Below, in pieces: positions 54,428-63,104 of a stretch of DNA of 64,000 nt. Positions within the stretch are counted from its first letter, which is position 1, and each line of letters opens with the position of its first letter. The notes under the pieces are model-generated. The model saw nothing but the letters and a program-made list of their open reading frames with translations, searched no databases and was not told where the DNA came from. The translations under genes and the position numbers were made by a program. Source of the stretch: RYN-230 sp963713815 (GTDB lineage: Bacteria; Actinomycetota; Actinomycetes; Streptosporangiales; Streptosporangiaceae); assembly GCA_963713815.1 (NCBI GenBank), contig CAVQNH010000029.1:1-64000 (forward strand). The letters are read 5' to 3'.

Positions 54428-55411
54428 ATGATGATCGATCTGGCCGAGACGACCACTGACCGGATTCACGAGGCGATCCGGCAGGCCCGGCAGCGGCTCG
54501 GCGGTCCGGCCAGCGGGATGGTCCTGACGCTGGTCATCGTGACGGACGAGGCGGCGCAGTACGATGCCGTCCGGTCAGCCAGCGAGGCGGCCCGCGAGCA
54601 CCCGATGCGGGTGCTCGCGGTGATCACCCGGCGGCCGGAGGCCGGGTCCCGGCTCGACGCGGAGATCCGCGTCGGCGAGTCCGGGCCGGGTGAGGTCGTG
54701 CTGCTGCGGATGTACGGCGCGCTCGGTGAGCACGCCGACTCGGTGGTCACCCCGCTGCTGATGCCGGATACGCCGGTAGTGACCTGGTGGCCCGGGACTC
54801 CCCCGGATATCCCCTCCAGCCGCCCGCTCGGCGCGCTCGCGCAGCGCCGGATCACCGACGCCGCCGCGGCCGGCACGCCGCACGAGTGCCTGGCCAGCCT
54901 GGCGTCGCACTACAAGCCCGGGGACACCGACCTGAGCTGGACCCGGGCGACGCCCTGGCGGTCGCTGCTGGCGGCCACGCTGGACCAGCCGCACGGCGCG
55001 ATCCGCGGCGGCCGGGTCGAGGCCGAGCGGGAGAACCCGAGCGCGGAGCTGATCGCGTCCTGGCTGTCCGTGCGGCTCGGCGTCCCATTCGAGAACCGGG
55101 TGTCCGGCGGCCCCGGGGTCACCGCGGTCATCTTCGACACCAGTGACGGGGAGATGACGCTGACCCGCCCGGATGGCCGGCTGGCGTTGCTGCGCCGGCC
55201 CGGCGAGCCCGAGCGCAGGGTGGCGCTGCACCGCCGGGACACCGCGGAACTGCTGTCCGAGGAGCTGCGCCGGCTGGACCCGGATGAGGTGTACGCGGAG
55301 ACCATCGCCCCCTTCGTCCCAGCACCGGCCCAGGTCAAGCCCAACGGCGGCACCAGCCGCAAGCGGGCCGCCGCGAGCGCGGACACGTCCCGCAAAGACA
55401 AAGCGCGGTGA
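54428..55411 (+). CDS. opcA: glucose-6-phosphate dehydrogenase assembly protein OpcA
   Basis: 327 residues matching OpcA: MVLTLVIVTDEAA, HPMRVLAVITRRPEAGSRLDA, VVTWWPGTPPDIPSS and DLSWTRATPWRSLLAA. In cyanobacteria and actinobacteria it allosterically activates or assembles Zwf. The C-terminal 20 residues are Lys/Arg/Ser-rich. The stop overlaps the pgl start (GTGA 55408-55411). Confidence 0.93.
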   Translation: MMIDLAETTTDRIHEAIRQARQRLGGPASGMVLTLVIVTDEAAQYDAVRSASEAAREHPMRVLAVITRRPEAGSRLDAEIRVGESGPGEVVLLRMYGALGEHADSVVTPLLMPDTPVVTWWPGTPPDIPSSRPLGALAQRRITDAAAAGTPHECLASLASHYKPGDTDLSWTRATPWRSLLAATLDQPHGAIRGGRVEAERENPSAELIASWLSVRLGVPFENRVSGGPGVTAVIFDTSDGEMTLTRPDGRLALLRRPGEPERRVALHRRDTAELLSEELRRLDPDEVYAETIAPFVPAPAQVKPNGGTSRKRAAASADTSRKDKAR

Positions 55412-56187
55412 GCACGCCGGAGGTCCTCGTCCACCACGACGCCAGCCTGCTGGCCAAGGCGGCGGCGGCCCGGCTGGTGACCAGGCTGGTGGACGCCCAG
55501 GCGAGCTCAGGCACGGCGGACCTGGTACTGACGGGCGGCGGCATCGGGACCGCGGTACTGGCCGAGCTGGCCGCCGCGCCGGCGCTCGGCGCGGTGGACT
55601 GGCAGCGGCTGGACATCTGGTGGGGCGACGAGCGCTTCCTGCCGTCCGGCGATCCCGAGCGTAACGAGGAACAGGCGGACCAGGCCCTGCTCAGCCGGGT
55701 GGACGCGGACCCCGCCCGGGTGCACCGGATGCCGGCCTCGGACGGGCCGGACGGCAACGACCCGGAGGCGGCGGCCGCGCGGTATGCGGACGAACTCCGG
55801 CGGGCGGCCCAGCCGCAGGACCATGGCCCGGTGCCTGCCTTCGACGTGCTGATGCTCGGGATCGGGCCGGAAGGCCACGTGGCCTCGCTCTTCCCCGGCA
55901 TGCCGGCGCTCTACGACGAGCGGCCGGTCGTCGCGGTCCGCGGCGCGCCCAAGCCGCCGCCCACCAGGATCAGCATGACGCTGCCCGCTATCCGGCGGGC
56001 CCGCGAGGTGTGGATACTCGCGGCCGGCGAGGAAAAGGCCGGGGCGGTCCGCCTGGCGCTGTCCGACGCCGGCCCGGTCCAGGTCCCGGCCGCCGGAGCA
56101 CGCGGCCAGCAGCGCACGCTTTTCCTGCTCGACCGCAGCGCGGCCAGCCAGCTCCCGCCGCAGCTGAGCCGCCTCGCCTCACCCTGA
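55408..56187 (+). CDS. pgl: 6-phosphogluconolactonase
   Basis: 259 residues of the SOL/DevB/NagB-like fold with GGGIGTAVL, WWGDERFLP and LMLGIGPEGHVASLFPG, which are the phosphate-binding and catalytic motifs of bacterial 6-phosphogluconolactonase. It completes the oxidative branch after Zwf. The GTG start overlaps opcA. Last gene of the tkt-tal-zwf-opcA-pgl operon; a convergent DUF1707 gene begins 20 bases later. Confidence 0.95.
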   Translation: MSTPEVLVHHDASLLAKAAAARLVTRLVDAQASSGTADLVLTGGGIGTAVLAELAAAPALGAVDWQRLDIWWGDERFLPSGDPERNEEQADQALLSRVDADPARVHRMPASDGPDGNDPEAAAARYADELRRAAQPQDHGPVPAFDVLMLGIGPEGHVASLFPGMPALYDERPVVAVRGAPKPPPTRISMTLPAIRRAREVWILAAGEEKAGAVRLALSDAGPVQVPAAGARGQQRTLFLLDRSAASQLPPQLSRLASP

Positions 56188-56207
56188 GCTGTCCCGGGCC
56201 GGTGTCC

Positions 56208-56691
56208 TCAGTCGGGGTAGCGGCCGGTCTCGTCGCCGGAGCCCGGGTCATGCTCACCGGGCCGCCGATCCGGCCCTGGCCGGCCGCCCCGGGACGGCCT
56301 GGCGGCCAGCCTGAGCAGCGTGAACAAGATGACCAGCACCGGGATGAAGGCGAGGGGTTCCCGGGCGGTGAGCGCGATCCCGAGCCAGATGACCAGGATG
56401 GGCAGCATCGGGCTGAGATGGCGGCGCGGGGGTGGCGGTGACACCGGCAGCGCCTTGTCCCCGGCCGGCTTGAGCCTGGGGTGCCGGCCGGGGAATCTCC
56501 AGCCTGGCTTGCTGAGGCAGGTCACGGGTGAGCTCACGGAGCCCGCCCCAGGTCTTCGCGGTGAACGCGACCGTGGTCCGCTCGTCGAACTCGTCCAGGG
56601 TCAGCCGTCCGGCGCTGTACGCCTCACGCAAGATCTCGACAACGTGTTCCCGGTCGGCGTCCGAGGCGCGGATACCGCCGTCTTCCGTCAT
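56208..56691 (-). pseudogene. DUF1707 membrane protein, frame broken near 56500
   Basis: The ATG at 56691 opens MTEDGGIRASDADREHVVEIL, continuing EAYSAGRLTLDEFDERTTVAFTAKTWGGLREL: a DUF1707 domain (about 55 residues) of unknown function that is widespread in actinobacteria. After LPQQAR the sense frame shifts by one base into the frame ending at 56208, which supplies a Pro-rich linker, a hydrophobic hairpin (LPILVIWLGIALTA, FIPVLVILFTLLRLA) and an acidic tail. The joined protein has about 160 residues: cytoplasmic DUF1707 domain anchored by one or two C-terminal helices. Confidence 0.65.
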
Positions 56692-56886
56692 CTCCGGACC
56701 TCCCCGAGCCCCTGTCCGCCATTCGCCCCTTTCATCCGGAGGATACCCCGGACCGGTCGCACCGGACCCCGGCCGGGTGACCGGATTGCCTGCGGCGGCC
56801 GGGATCCGGCGCCGCCGGCCGGGTGCCGGGGCCGCCCGCCGCGTGCCCGCATGGTCAAGTGCGCCCCGCTATGGTTAGATCTCGCC

Positions 56887-58561
56887 GTGCCCCCGGTGCC
56901 CCGCCGACTTGCCCAGGACCGGAACCACCTGATCGTGTGCGGGGACGACGCGCTGGCCTACCGGGTCGTCGAGGAGCTCACCACCAACTACGGTGAGCGG
57001 GTAACGGTGCTGCTCAGCGCCCGGGGGCGCGGTCACGGCCCGCTGATCGCCCGGTTGCCGGGCGTCCGGGTCATCGAGCGGCCGGAGCTGGATGGCAGCG
57101 CCTTCGCGGACGCTGGGGCCCGGTCCGCCCGGGCGATCGCCCTGATGGGGCGCGACGACCTGGCCAACTTCCACGCCGCGCTCCGCGCCCAGGACGTCAG
57201 CCCGGGCCTCAGGCTCGTCATGCGCATCTTCAACACCGGGCTGGGTGAGCGGATGCGGAGTTTCTTCCCGGACTGCGCGGTGCTGTCCAGCTCGTCGATG
57301 GCCGCGCCCTCGTTCGTCGCCGCCGCGCTGGGAGAGCCCGCTCCGAGCCATGTCCGGCTGGCTGGCCGCACCCTGTTCGTGGCCCGCCAGGGCGAGGCCG
57401 GCGCCGCGAACCTCATCTGCGGGCTGGACACGACGGGGGCACCCGGCGTCCCCCGGCTGCTCCCTCCCGGCCAGGACCAGGCTGACCTGGTGCTCGCCGT
57501 GGCCGACGGCACCCCGCGCAATCCGCTGACCAGGCAGCGCCGGCGGCCCCTGCGGGCCGTTGCGGACCTGCCCCGGCTCCTCTTCGGGTACAAGCTGGGG
57601 TTCGTGTTCCTGGCCCTGTTCGGCGTCCTGGTGGCCGGTTTCGTGCTGCTCGCCACCGCCGGCGGCTACTCCCCCGGCAACGCGCTGTACCTGACCTTCC
57701 TCGACGCGGCGGGCGCGGCGCTCACCAATTCCCGGCTGGGCGCCCCGGAGAAGGTCGCCCAGTTCATGCTCACCTTTGACGGGATGGCGTTCCTGCCGGT
57801 GGTCACCGCAGCCGTCGTCGGGGCCAGGCTCACCGGGTCAGTGCGCGGCAAGGAACGGCCACTGAGCGGCCATGTCATCGTGGCCGGGCTGGGCAACGTC
57901 GGCACCCGCATCGCCGGCCAGCTGCACGACCTGGGTGTCGACGTGGTCTGCGTGGACCGGGACGAGAACGCGGCCGGCATCAGCCTGGCCCGCCAGCTGG
58001 GGCTGCGTGTGGTGATCGGTGAAACCACCCGTGAGGAGACCCTGCGGGCCGCGGGCATCCGCACCAGCCAGGCCCTGGTCTCGGTGACCAACAGCGACAT
58101 CGTGAACCTGGAAACGGCGCTGCACGCCCGGGCCCTGGCCGCCGACGTGCGCCTGGTCCTGCGGCTGTCCGACGACGACCTGGCCGGGCGGGTGCAGAAG
58201 ACGGTCGGGAATGCGATCTCGCGGAGCGTCCCCTCCCTGGCCGCCCCGGCCTTCGCCGCCGCCATGCTGGAGCACCAGGTGCTGCGGACCATCCCGGTCG
58301 GCCGGCACGTGCTGCTCATCGCGGACGTGAGGGTCAGCGCCGGGTCCGAGCTGGCCGGGCAGCCGGTGCGAGGACGTCCACCGCGGCGGCGAGGTACGGG
58401 TCATCGCGGTGCAGCGCACCGCGGGCGACGGCGTCGACTGGTCGCCGCGTCCCGACTACGTGATCGCCCCGCAGGACCGGATCTACGTCCTGGCCACCCG
58501 CACCGGACTGAGCGGGGTATTGGCCCGCAGCCAAACTGGCGGCACAGTCGCGCCAGCGTAA
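56887..58561 (+). pseudogene. double RCK-domain membrane protein (ion-channel-like), frame broken near 58369
   Basis: The GTG at 56887 reads VPPVPRRLAQDRNHLIVCGDDALAYRVVEEL. An N-terminal TrkA-N/RCK Rossmann domain (to about residue 130) is followed by a domain to 225 and a membrane hairpin (GFVFLALFGVLVAGFVLLATAG ... AFLPVVTAAVVGARL). A second RCK domain starts HVIVAGLGNVGTRIAGQLHDLG. The layout resembles CASTOR/DMI1- or MthK-like channels, but the pore segment between the helices lacks a TVGYG-like filter. Near QPV (58365) one extra base breaks the frame; the sense frame continues EDVHRGGEVRVIAVQR to TAA 58559-58561. About 557 residues when joined. It may be a channel or a transporter-regulating protein. 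Confidence 0.7.
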
Positions 58562-58847
58562 GCAAAAACCTGGGTCTCCCCCAAGCAGGAATCCAGCGTT
58601 ACGCTCAGGGCAGATCTTCCGTGTGGTTCTGCTGAGCCGCCTGTGAAGATGGAAGAAGGTCCCTAGATGGTCGGTTTTGTCCGGGTTTTCTCTCCCGTTC
58701 GGGGGACACCCGCTACGGCCCGGGCGCCGGGCACGCCAGCCTGCCCTGTCGTTGCCGCCGGGATCTTCAGTCAACCCACGCACCGCCCGGCCCTCCGGGT
58801 TACCTGCCGGTGGCCGGGCACCGCACCGCCTCATCAGGAGGAATCAC
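58562..58847. other. 286-bp upstream region of the acetate-transporter-family gene
   Basis: No gene is supported. ATCTTC and GAAGAT (58613-58650) can pair to bracket a 26-base loop region, and an AT-richer stretch with TTTTGT and TTTTCT occurs around 58675-58690. It probably contains the promoter and a long 5' leader for the gene at 58848. Confidence 0.35.
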
Positions 58848-59498
58848 TTGAGCGTCAACGATGACCTACCTGCAGCTCCAGCAGCTCCTGTGGCCGCTGT
58901 GGGGACCGGGATAGCTGACCCCGCACCGCTGGGACTGGCTGCCTTCGCCCTGACCACGTTCCTGCTGTCGGCGTTCAACGCCGGCTGGATGACCTCGGCG
59001 AGCGGCCTCGCCTGGCTCGGGTACGCGTTCGCCTACGGCGGCCTGGGCCAGTTGCTGGCCGGCATGTGGGAGTTCCGCAACCGCAATGTTTTCGGCGCCA
59101 CCGCGTTCGCCAGTTACGGCGGCTTCTGGATCGGTCTCGGCCTTTACTTCGTGCTCGTGGGCAATTCGCTGCTGGCCCACCCCCTGCTGGCGCACGAGTT
59201 CGGCAAGGACGTCGGCTGGATCCTGCTGGCCTTCGCCATCTTCAACACCTACATGCTGATCTGGAGCACGCAGGTGAACGCGGCCATCTTCGCCGTGTTC
59301 CTCACCCTGGAGGCCACCGAGGTCATCCTGTTCATCGGCAACCTCTCGGGCAGCAGCGGCACGGTCAAGTTCGGCGGGTACATCGGCGTGCTCACCGCGG
59401 TGTGCGCCTGGTATGCCTCGGCGGCGGGCGTCGCCAACGGGATGGGCGGCCGCTTCCGCGTCCCCGTCGGCCGGCCACTGGTCGCCCCGCGCGTCTGA
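58848..59498 (+). CDS. acetate uptake transporter family protein (GPR1/FUN34/YaaH, SatP-like)
   Basis: 216 residues with six hydrophobic segments and the family motif ADPAPLGLAAFALTTFLLSAFNAG near the start (N-P-x-P-L-G-L variant). Further family blocks are GMWEFRNRNVFGATAFASYGGFW and FAIFNTYMLIWS. SatP-like proteins move acetate or succinate with protons. The TTG start at 58848 is chosen because AGGAGGA ends 5 bases before it and it gives the family N-terminus. A strong terminator follows. Confidence 0.9.
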   Translation: MSVNDDLPAAPAAPVAAVGTGIADPAPLGLAAFALTTFLLSAFNAGWMTSASGLAWLGYAFAYGGLGQLLAGMWEFRNRNVFGATAFASYGGFWIGLGLYFVLVGNSLLAHPLLAHEFGKDVGWILLAFAIFNTYMLIWSTQVNAAIFAVFLTLEATEVILFIGNLSGSSGTVKFGGYIGVLTAVCAWYASAAGVANGMGGRFRVPVGRPLVAPRV

Positions 59499-59556
59499 GC
59501 CCGGACTCAGCCAGCCCGGGCCGGGCAGGCCCGGGCTGAGCGGGTACGCAGTCAGC

Positions 59557-59592
59557 TGATCCCGGGGGGCCGAAACAGGCCCCCCGGGATCA
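59557..59592 (+). terminator. strong terminator after the SatP-like gene
   Basis: A perfect 15-bp stem (TGATCCCGGGGGGCC / GGCCCCCCGGGATCA) with a 6-base loop GAAACA lies 59 bases past the stop. It is palindromic enough to act on either strand. Confidence 0.8.
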
Positions 59593-59617
59593 CGCGTTTC
59601 CCGGCCCGGGCAGGATT

Positions 59618-60409
59618 GTGCGCGTGGATCTGCACGAGAAACGGCAACTCGACCTCGCCGAGCACGTGGCCAAGGTGAACGAGCAGGTGGCCAAGGCCAG
59701 GGTGCACACCCAGCCCTGGCGGGCCATCATCTCGGCGGTGCTGGCCGTCATCGCGGGCGCCGTGGCCAGTACTGCCGACACGGCTTTCAAGGACTGGACC
59801 GGCAACGGCCATTACGTCTACAAGATTGTGGCCGCGGGATGCATCGCGGCGTTCTTCCTCTTCGGCACGGTGGCCGTGGTCGGCCTGGCCGGAAAGGCCC
59901 GGCAGGTCCTGTCCCCACTCGTTGGCGCGTCGCACGCGGCGGTGGTGCGTTACGCCATCCTGCTCATCGGCGGAGTGACGATCCTCATCCTGGGCGTGGG
60001 GCTGATGAAGGTCCCGATCGGGCAACTCCTCGTCGGCGGGGCGGTGACCACGATCCTGCTCGGCATCGCCGGCCAGCAGACCCTGTCCAACGTTTTCGCC
60101 GGCCTCGTGCTGCTGCTGTCGCGGCCCTTCAACGTCGGGGATTTTATCCGGCTCAAATCCGGGGCCCTGGGTGGCGTGACCGATGGGCTGGTGGCTGAGA
60201 TAGGCATTACCTACTTGCGCCTGGACACGGAGGACGGCACGCTGCATCTGCCCAATTCCCAGGTGCTCGCGGCCGCGGTGGGCCCCATCGCGCGGCCCCG
60301 GCCCGGGGCGTCAGAGCCGGTGCCCGCGGAACCGATACCGGCCCGCGAGCCAGCCAAACCGGCTCATGACGACCCGCCGTACGGCATGCCGCCGTACGGA
60401 TCGCCATGA
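59618..60409 (+). CDS. small-conductance mechanosensitive channel family protein (MscS-like)
   Basis: 263 residues. Three or four membrane helices end in the MscS pore region GQLLVGGAVTTILLGIAGQQTLSNVFAG. They are followed by the beta domain start RPFNVGDFIRLKSG and LRLDTEDGTLHLPNSQVL. The C-terminus is short and Pro-rich, lacking the full alpha/beta vestibule domain of E. coli MscS. It probably relieves osmotic downshock or conducts small solutes. The GTG start at 59618 is provisional; GTG 59624 is also in frame. Convergent with lsr2. Confidence 0.87.
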   Translation: MRVDLHEKRQLDLAEHVAKVNEQVAKARVHTQPWRAIISAVLAVIAGAVASTADTAFKDWTGNGHYVYKIVAAGCIAAFFLFGTVAVVGLAGKARQVLSPLVGASHAAVVRYAILLIGGVTILILGVGLMKVPIGQLLVGGAVTTILLGIAGQQTLSNVFAGLVLLLSRPFNVGDFIRLKSGALGGVTDGLVAEIGITYLRLDTEDGTLHLPNSQVLAAAVGPIARPRPGASEPVPAEPIPAREPAKPAHDDPPYGMPPYGSP

Positions 60410-60417
60410 TGCCCCGG

Positions 60418-60465
60418 CTCAGTGCTGGTTTCACTCAGTGCTGGTTTCACTCAGTGGTGGTTCGT
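60418..60465. repeat. 16-bp tandem repeat at the lsr2 3' end
   Basis: Two identical copies of CTCAGTGCTGGTTTCA (60418-60433, 60434-60449) and a third diverged copy (60450-60465) that contains the lsr2 stop codon and last codons. The repeat probably arose by duplication of the lsr2 end. Confidence 0.75.
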
Positions 60466-60789
60466 CTCGTAACTGGCCACGACATCGGCCGGGATGCGGC
60501 CCCGGTCGCTGACCTCGATGCCGCTTTCCTTGGCCCAGCTCCGGATGGCGGCGCTGTGCTGCCGGTGAGCCGTCGTCCGGCGCTTGGTCCGGCCCGCCCG
60601 GGCAGACGCCCGGCGCGCGTGCTCCGCGTAACGGCCAACCACGTCGTCAAACTTTTGGCTGTGCTTGGCGCACAGGTCGATCTCATAGTCCCGGCCATCC
60701 AGGCTGAACCGGCGTGCGTGATGCTGGCCCTCAGGAATCAGTTTCTGGTCGTAGTCACAGGCAAAAGTGACGGAAACCTTCTGTGCCAC
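60451..60789 (-). CDS. lsr2: nucleoid-associated H-NS-like silencer Lsr2
   Basis: 112 residues. The N-terminal oligomerisation domain has FSLDGRDYEIDLCAKH; the C-terminal DNA-binding domain AAIRSWAKESGIEVSDRGRI has the minor-groove RGR motif at residues 96-98. Lsr2 coats AT-rich DNA and silences horizontally acquired genes in actinobacteria. GTG 60789 (VAQKVSVTFACDYD) with AGGAAGGGGG upstream is the start; a longer in-frame extension has no support. The last codons lie in a 16-bp tandem repeat. Confidence 0.93.
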   Translation of the reverse strand: MAQKVSVTFACDYDQKLIPEGQHHARRFSLDGRDYEIDLCAKHSQKFDDVVGRYAEHARRASARAGRTKRRTTAHRQHSAAIRSWAKESGIEVSDRGRIPADVVASYETNHH

Positions 60790-60958
60790 TTGAGGCCCCC
60801 CTTCCTCTGGTGGCAAATATATCCCGCCACGGGCGCCCCAACCATAACGACACCCAAACAGGGGCAGAGCAGCAACCAGGGAGACCGCCATTCGGGGCGG
60901 TGATGCCCGGCCGGGCCCGGGTCCCGGGGCGCCGCCCCGGGGCAGGGGCGGCTATCGG

Positions 60959-62113
60959 TCAATGACGGCCGGGATAGCGTCCCCGTTCCCGGCGGTCGTG
61001 ATTGCCGGGCGGGGGCCCATAGGGGAAGGATTCCTCGGGCTCACTGCCATAGTCCTCGACGGAGTGGTCGGCTGTGTCATCCCACTCGGAGCTCTCGCCA
61101 TAGTCCGGGCCGGCCGGATAAGCCCCGGAGTCGTCGGCGGGCGCTTCGCCGGGATAATCCGCAATGCCCGCCTGGCCGGAATAAGGGTGGAAAGAGGGGT
61201 CACCCGGGTAGCCGCCCGCCGGGCGGCGGTGGCTGCCGGACTGCGCGGTGCGGTAGTCACCGGTGCCCGGCACGTCCGGGTATCCGGGGTCGTGGTACGC
61301 GCCGTGGTCGTCGTCATCGCGGTATTCCGCCCCGGCCGGATCTGCGGGGTAGCGGGACTGACGGGGCTCGCCGGGAAAGTCGCCGGGGTCACGGCGGTGG
61401 CTGCCCGACTGGGCCGCGCCGTAGTCGCCGGTGGCGGGCACATCCGGGTAGCCGGTCGCCGCGCCCCGCCGGTAGTCGCCGGGGCCTGGCCCGTCCTGGT
61501 AATCGGGGTCCGCGGGATATCCCGTGCCAGTGTCGTATTCCTGGGCCGGGCCGCGGTATGAGCCCGTTGACGGCTCGTCCTGGTACCGGCCGCCGGGCAC
61601 CGGGTAGGCCGGGTCGAGCGGGTCCACCGGGTAGCCGCCGGAGTCCCCGCGGTAGGCCCGGCCCGGGCCCGTCCCGTAGTCGCCAGGCGCCCCGGCCGGG
61701 TAGCCCGGCTCCGGGCGCGGCCCATCCGGGCGCTGGCCCGGCGGCGCGCCTGACCCGGCAGGCATCCGCATGGCGACCGTGGCCTGGCCTTCCCCGGGAC
61801 TGCGGCCCGCCGGGCCGCCCCCGGCCGGGGACCGGCCCGCGGGCCCCTCAGGCCCGGCCTCGCCCGGTGCCTCCCGGCGCCCGGCCCGCTGGCCCTGGGG
61901 GCCCCGGTGCAGCGCCTCGATCATCCGGGCCAGATCGTCCATGGGCAGGCGGAATGTGCCGGTGCAGGTACCGCCCTGCCAGATGCTGAAGACCGCCACG
62001 CCCGTGTCGGCGTACCAGCTCAGCCGCATGCTGCGGGAGTCGCCTCGTACGTCGAAGAACACCTCGCCGAGCCGGGGCAACGGGGCTGCGTCCGACGCTG
62101 ACATGGAGCCCAT
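60959..62113 (-). CDS. protein with conserved N-terminal domain and long disordered repeat tail
   Basis: About 384 residues. The first 70 (PRLGEVFFDVRGDSRSMRLSW, then ADTGVAVFSIWQGGTCTGTFRLP) form a compact domain I recognise from uncharacterised actinobacterial proteins but cannot name. The rest is rich in Gly, Pro, Asp, Tyr and Arg. It includes two near-copies of a unit of about 30 residues (around 224-254 and 281-311) containing GYPDVP, TGDY and AQSGSHRR. The tail is predicted disordered, acidic near the end, and may drive assembly or protein binding. Starts at 62113 and 62104 are both possible and neither has a good ribosome binding site. It lies between lsr2 and whiB; no function is claimed. 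Confidence 0.7.
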   Translation of the reverse strand: MGSMSASDAAPLPRLGEVFFDVRGDSRSMRLSWYADTGVAVFSIWQGGTCTGTFRLPMDDLARMIEALHRGPQGQRAGRREAPGEAGPEGPAGRSPAGGGPAGRSPGEGQATVAMRMPAGSGAPPGQRPDGPRPEPGYPAGAPGDYGTGPGRAYRGDSGGYPVDPLDPAYPVPGGRYQDEPSTGSYRGPAQEYDTGTGYPADPDYQDGPGPGDYRRGAATGYPDVPATGDYGAAQSGSHRRDPGDFPGEPRQSRYPADPAGAEYRDDDDHGAYHDPGYPDVPGTGDYRTAQSGSHRRPAGGYPGDPSFHPYSGQAGIADYPGEAPADDSGAYPAGPDYGESSEWDDTADHSVEDYGSEPEESFPYGPPPGNHDRRERGRYPGRH

Positions 62114-62561
62114 GGTGGCGCTGAACTCACGGGTTTGTCCAATTAACCCGGCACTATGATAGGAGCCGGGGCGGGCGGTACCGCTTCCATGCTGGGGGTA
62201 TGCCCCTGCGGCCGGCCCGCGCGGCCGGGCCCAACATCTCTGCCGCGGATTCGCGATCCGGCCTGCGAAACAGGCCTTGCGGATGGCATCATTGATCATC
62301 GGTCCGGTGGACAGGACTGGTTGTGTCAGAGCGGGCGGCACCCGGTTGCCGCTGCTCATCCGGCAGGGTTGCTCCTCTAGCTACTCCCGTGGCGGTCACG
62401 GGCGCCTTGAGGCTGCCCGGGTCCCGGGAACACGCAGGTGATGCAGTGCGTTGGATACCTGTGACGGGGCAAAAGCCGCACATGGCGAACCAGATGTCCG
62501 ACGGAACAAGAGGGTCGGCTGGACGCGGAACACACACTGAGCTTGTTGAGGAGATTGAGTC
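62114..62561. promoter_or_regulatory. 448-bp divergent region between the repeat protein and whiB
   Basis: No gene is supported here. An AT-richer stretch at 62133-62165 could hold the promoter of the minus-strand gene. A perfect hairpin CCCGTG-GCGGT-CACGGG lies at 62386-62402. The last 100 bases before whiB are the likely whiB promoter and leader, ending in GAGGAG at about 62547. Confidence 0.4.
62386..62402. promoter_or_regulatory. hairpin/dyad upstream of whiB
   Basis: CCCGTG-GCGGT-CACGGG: perfect 6-bp arms, 160 bases before the whiB start. It could be an operator or mRNA structure; no factor can be named. Confidence 0.3.
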
Positions 62562-62861
62562 ATGTCTGAGGTACGGCGGCAGGTTACCCTGCCTCCCCGG
62601 CCGAACTGGGGCTGGCAAGATGCCGCCGCGTGCCGCGGCACGGATGTCGTGCTCTTCTTCGGCCCCGACGGCGAACGTCAGCCGGAGCGCGACATCAGGG
62701 AGCGGAAGGCCAAGGCGCTCTGCGCCAGCTGCCCGGTGCGCACCGAGTGCCTGGATTACGCGATTTCGCGGCCGGAGAAGTACGGCACGTGGGGCGGCCT
62801 GAACGAGGACGAGCGGGCTTCCGAGCGCCGCCGCCGGATGCGCCGCGCTAACGCGGCCTGA
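62562..62861 (+). CDS. WhiB-family iron-sulfur transcription regulator
   Basis: 99 residues with the four cluster cysteines Cys24, Cys54, Cys57 and Cys63 (C-x29-C-x2-C-x5-C). The G-[TV]-W-G-G turn motif is GTWGG at 75-79, with a basic C-terminal DNA-binding tail ERRRRMRRA. WhiB proteins bind a [4Fe-4S] cluster and act with the principal sigma factor. No AT-hook (WhiB7) is present; the exact subclass is not assigned. ATG 62562 follows GAGGAG at a normal distance. A strong hairpin lies 61 bases past the stop. Confidence 0.95.
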   Translation: MSEVRRQVTLPPRPNWGWQDAAACRGTDVVLFFGPDGERQPERDIRERKAKALCASCPVRTECLDYAISRPEKYGTWGGLNEDERASERRRRMRRANAA

Positions 62862-62921
62862 CCGGGCTGATCCTGACCGGGTTCCCCAGGTAACCCGCGT
62901 AACAAGTGACACCGAGCACAC

Positions 62922-62953
62922 TGGCCGGCCGCGGCGGACGCCGCGGCCGGCCA
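62922..62953 (+). terminator. terminator after whiB
   Basis: A perfect 14-bp stem from TGGCCGGCCGCGGC (62922-62935) and its complement (62940-62953), loop GGAC, with no T tract. It ends 4 bases before the small Cys-rich reading frame. Confidence 0.75.
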
Positions 62954-62957
62954 CACT

Positions 62958-63104
62958 ATGTCCATGGTCTGCCTACCCTGCCGCCGCCAGCACCATGAGG
63001 ACTGCCCGGGGGGCACCTGGTGCGATTGCCAGCACCTGCCCCTCTCGGCGCTGCCGGAGCCGCGGCGGGGCGCGCGCTCGCTCAGCTGGGTGCGGCAGGG
63101 CTGA
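62958..63104 (+). CDS. tiny Cys/His-rich protein, zinc-ribbon-like
   Basis: A 48-codon frame reading MSMVCLPCRRQHHEDCPGGTWCDCQH, then a short basic tail. The pattern C-x2-C ... H-x2-C ... C-x-C-x2-H has six cysteines/histidines spaced for a zinc site and resembles small uncharacterised proteins I have seen in other actinobacteria (H-E-D-C-x-G-G-x-W-C-D-C-Q-H). ATG 62964 is an alternative start. There is no ribosome binding site, and the whiB hairpin ends 4 bases upstream, so it would need its own leaderless transcript. Function unknown. Confidence 0.5.
   Translation: MSMVCLPCRRQHHEDCPGGTWCDCQHLPLSALPEPRRGARSLSWVRQG

Noticed and set aside
60418..60465. CRISPR-like repeat array
   Set aside because: The 16-bp copies are directly adjacent without spacers; the same holds for the repeats at 9515, 32617 and 63099. 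No cas gene is present.
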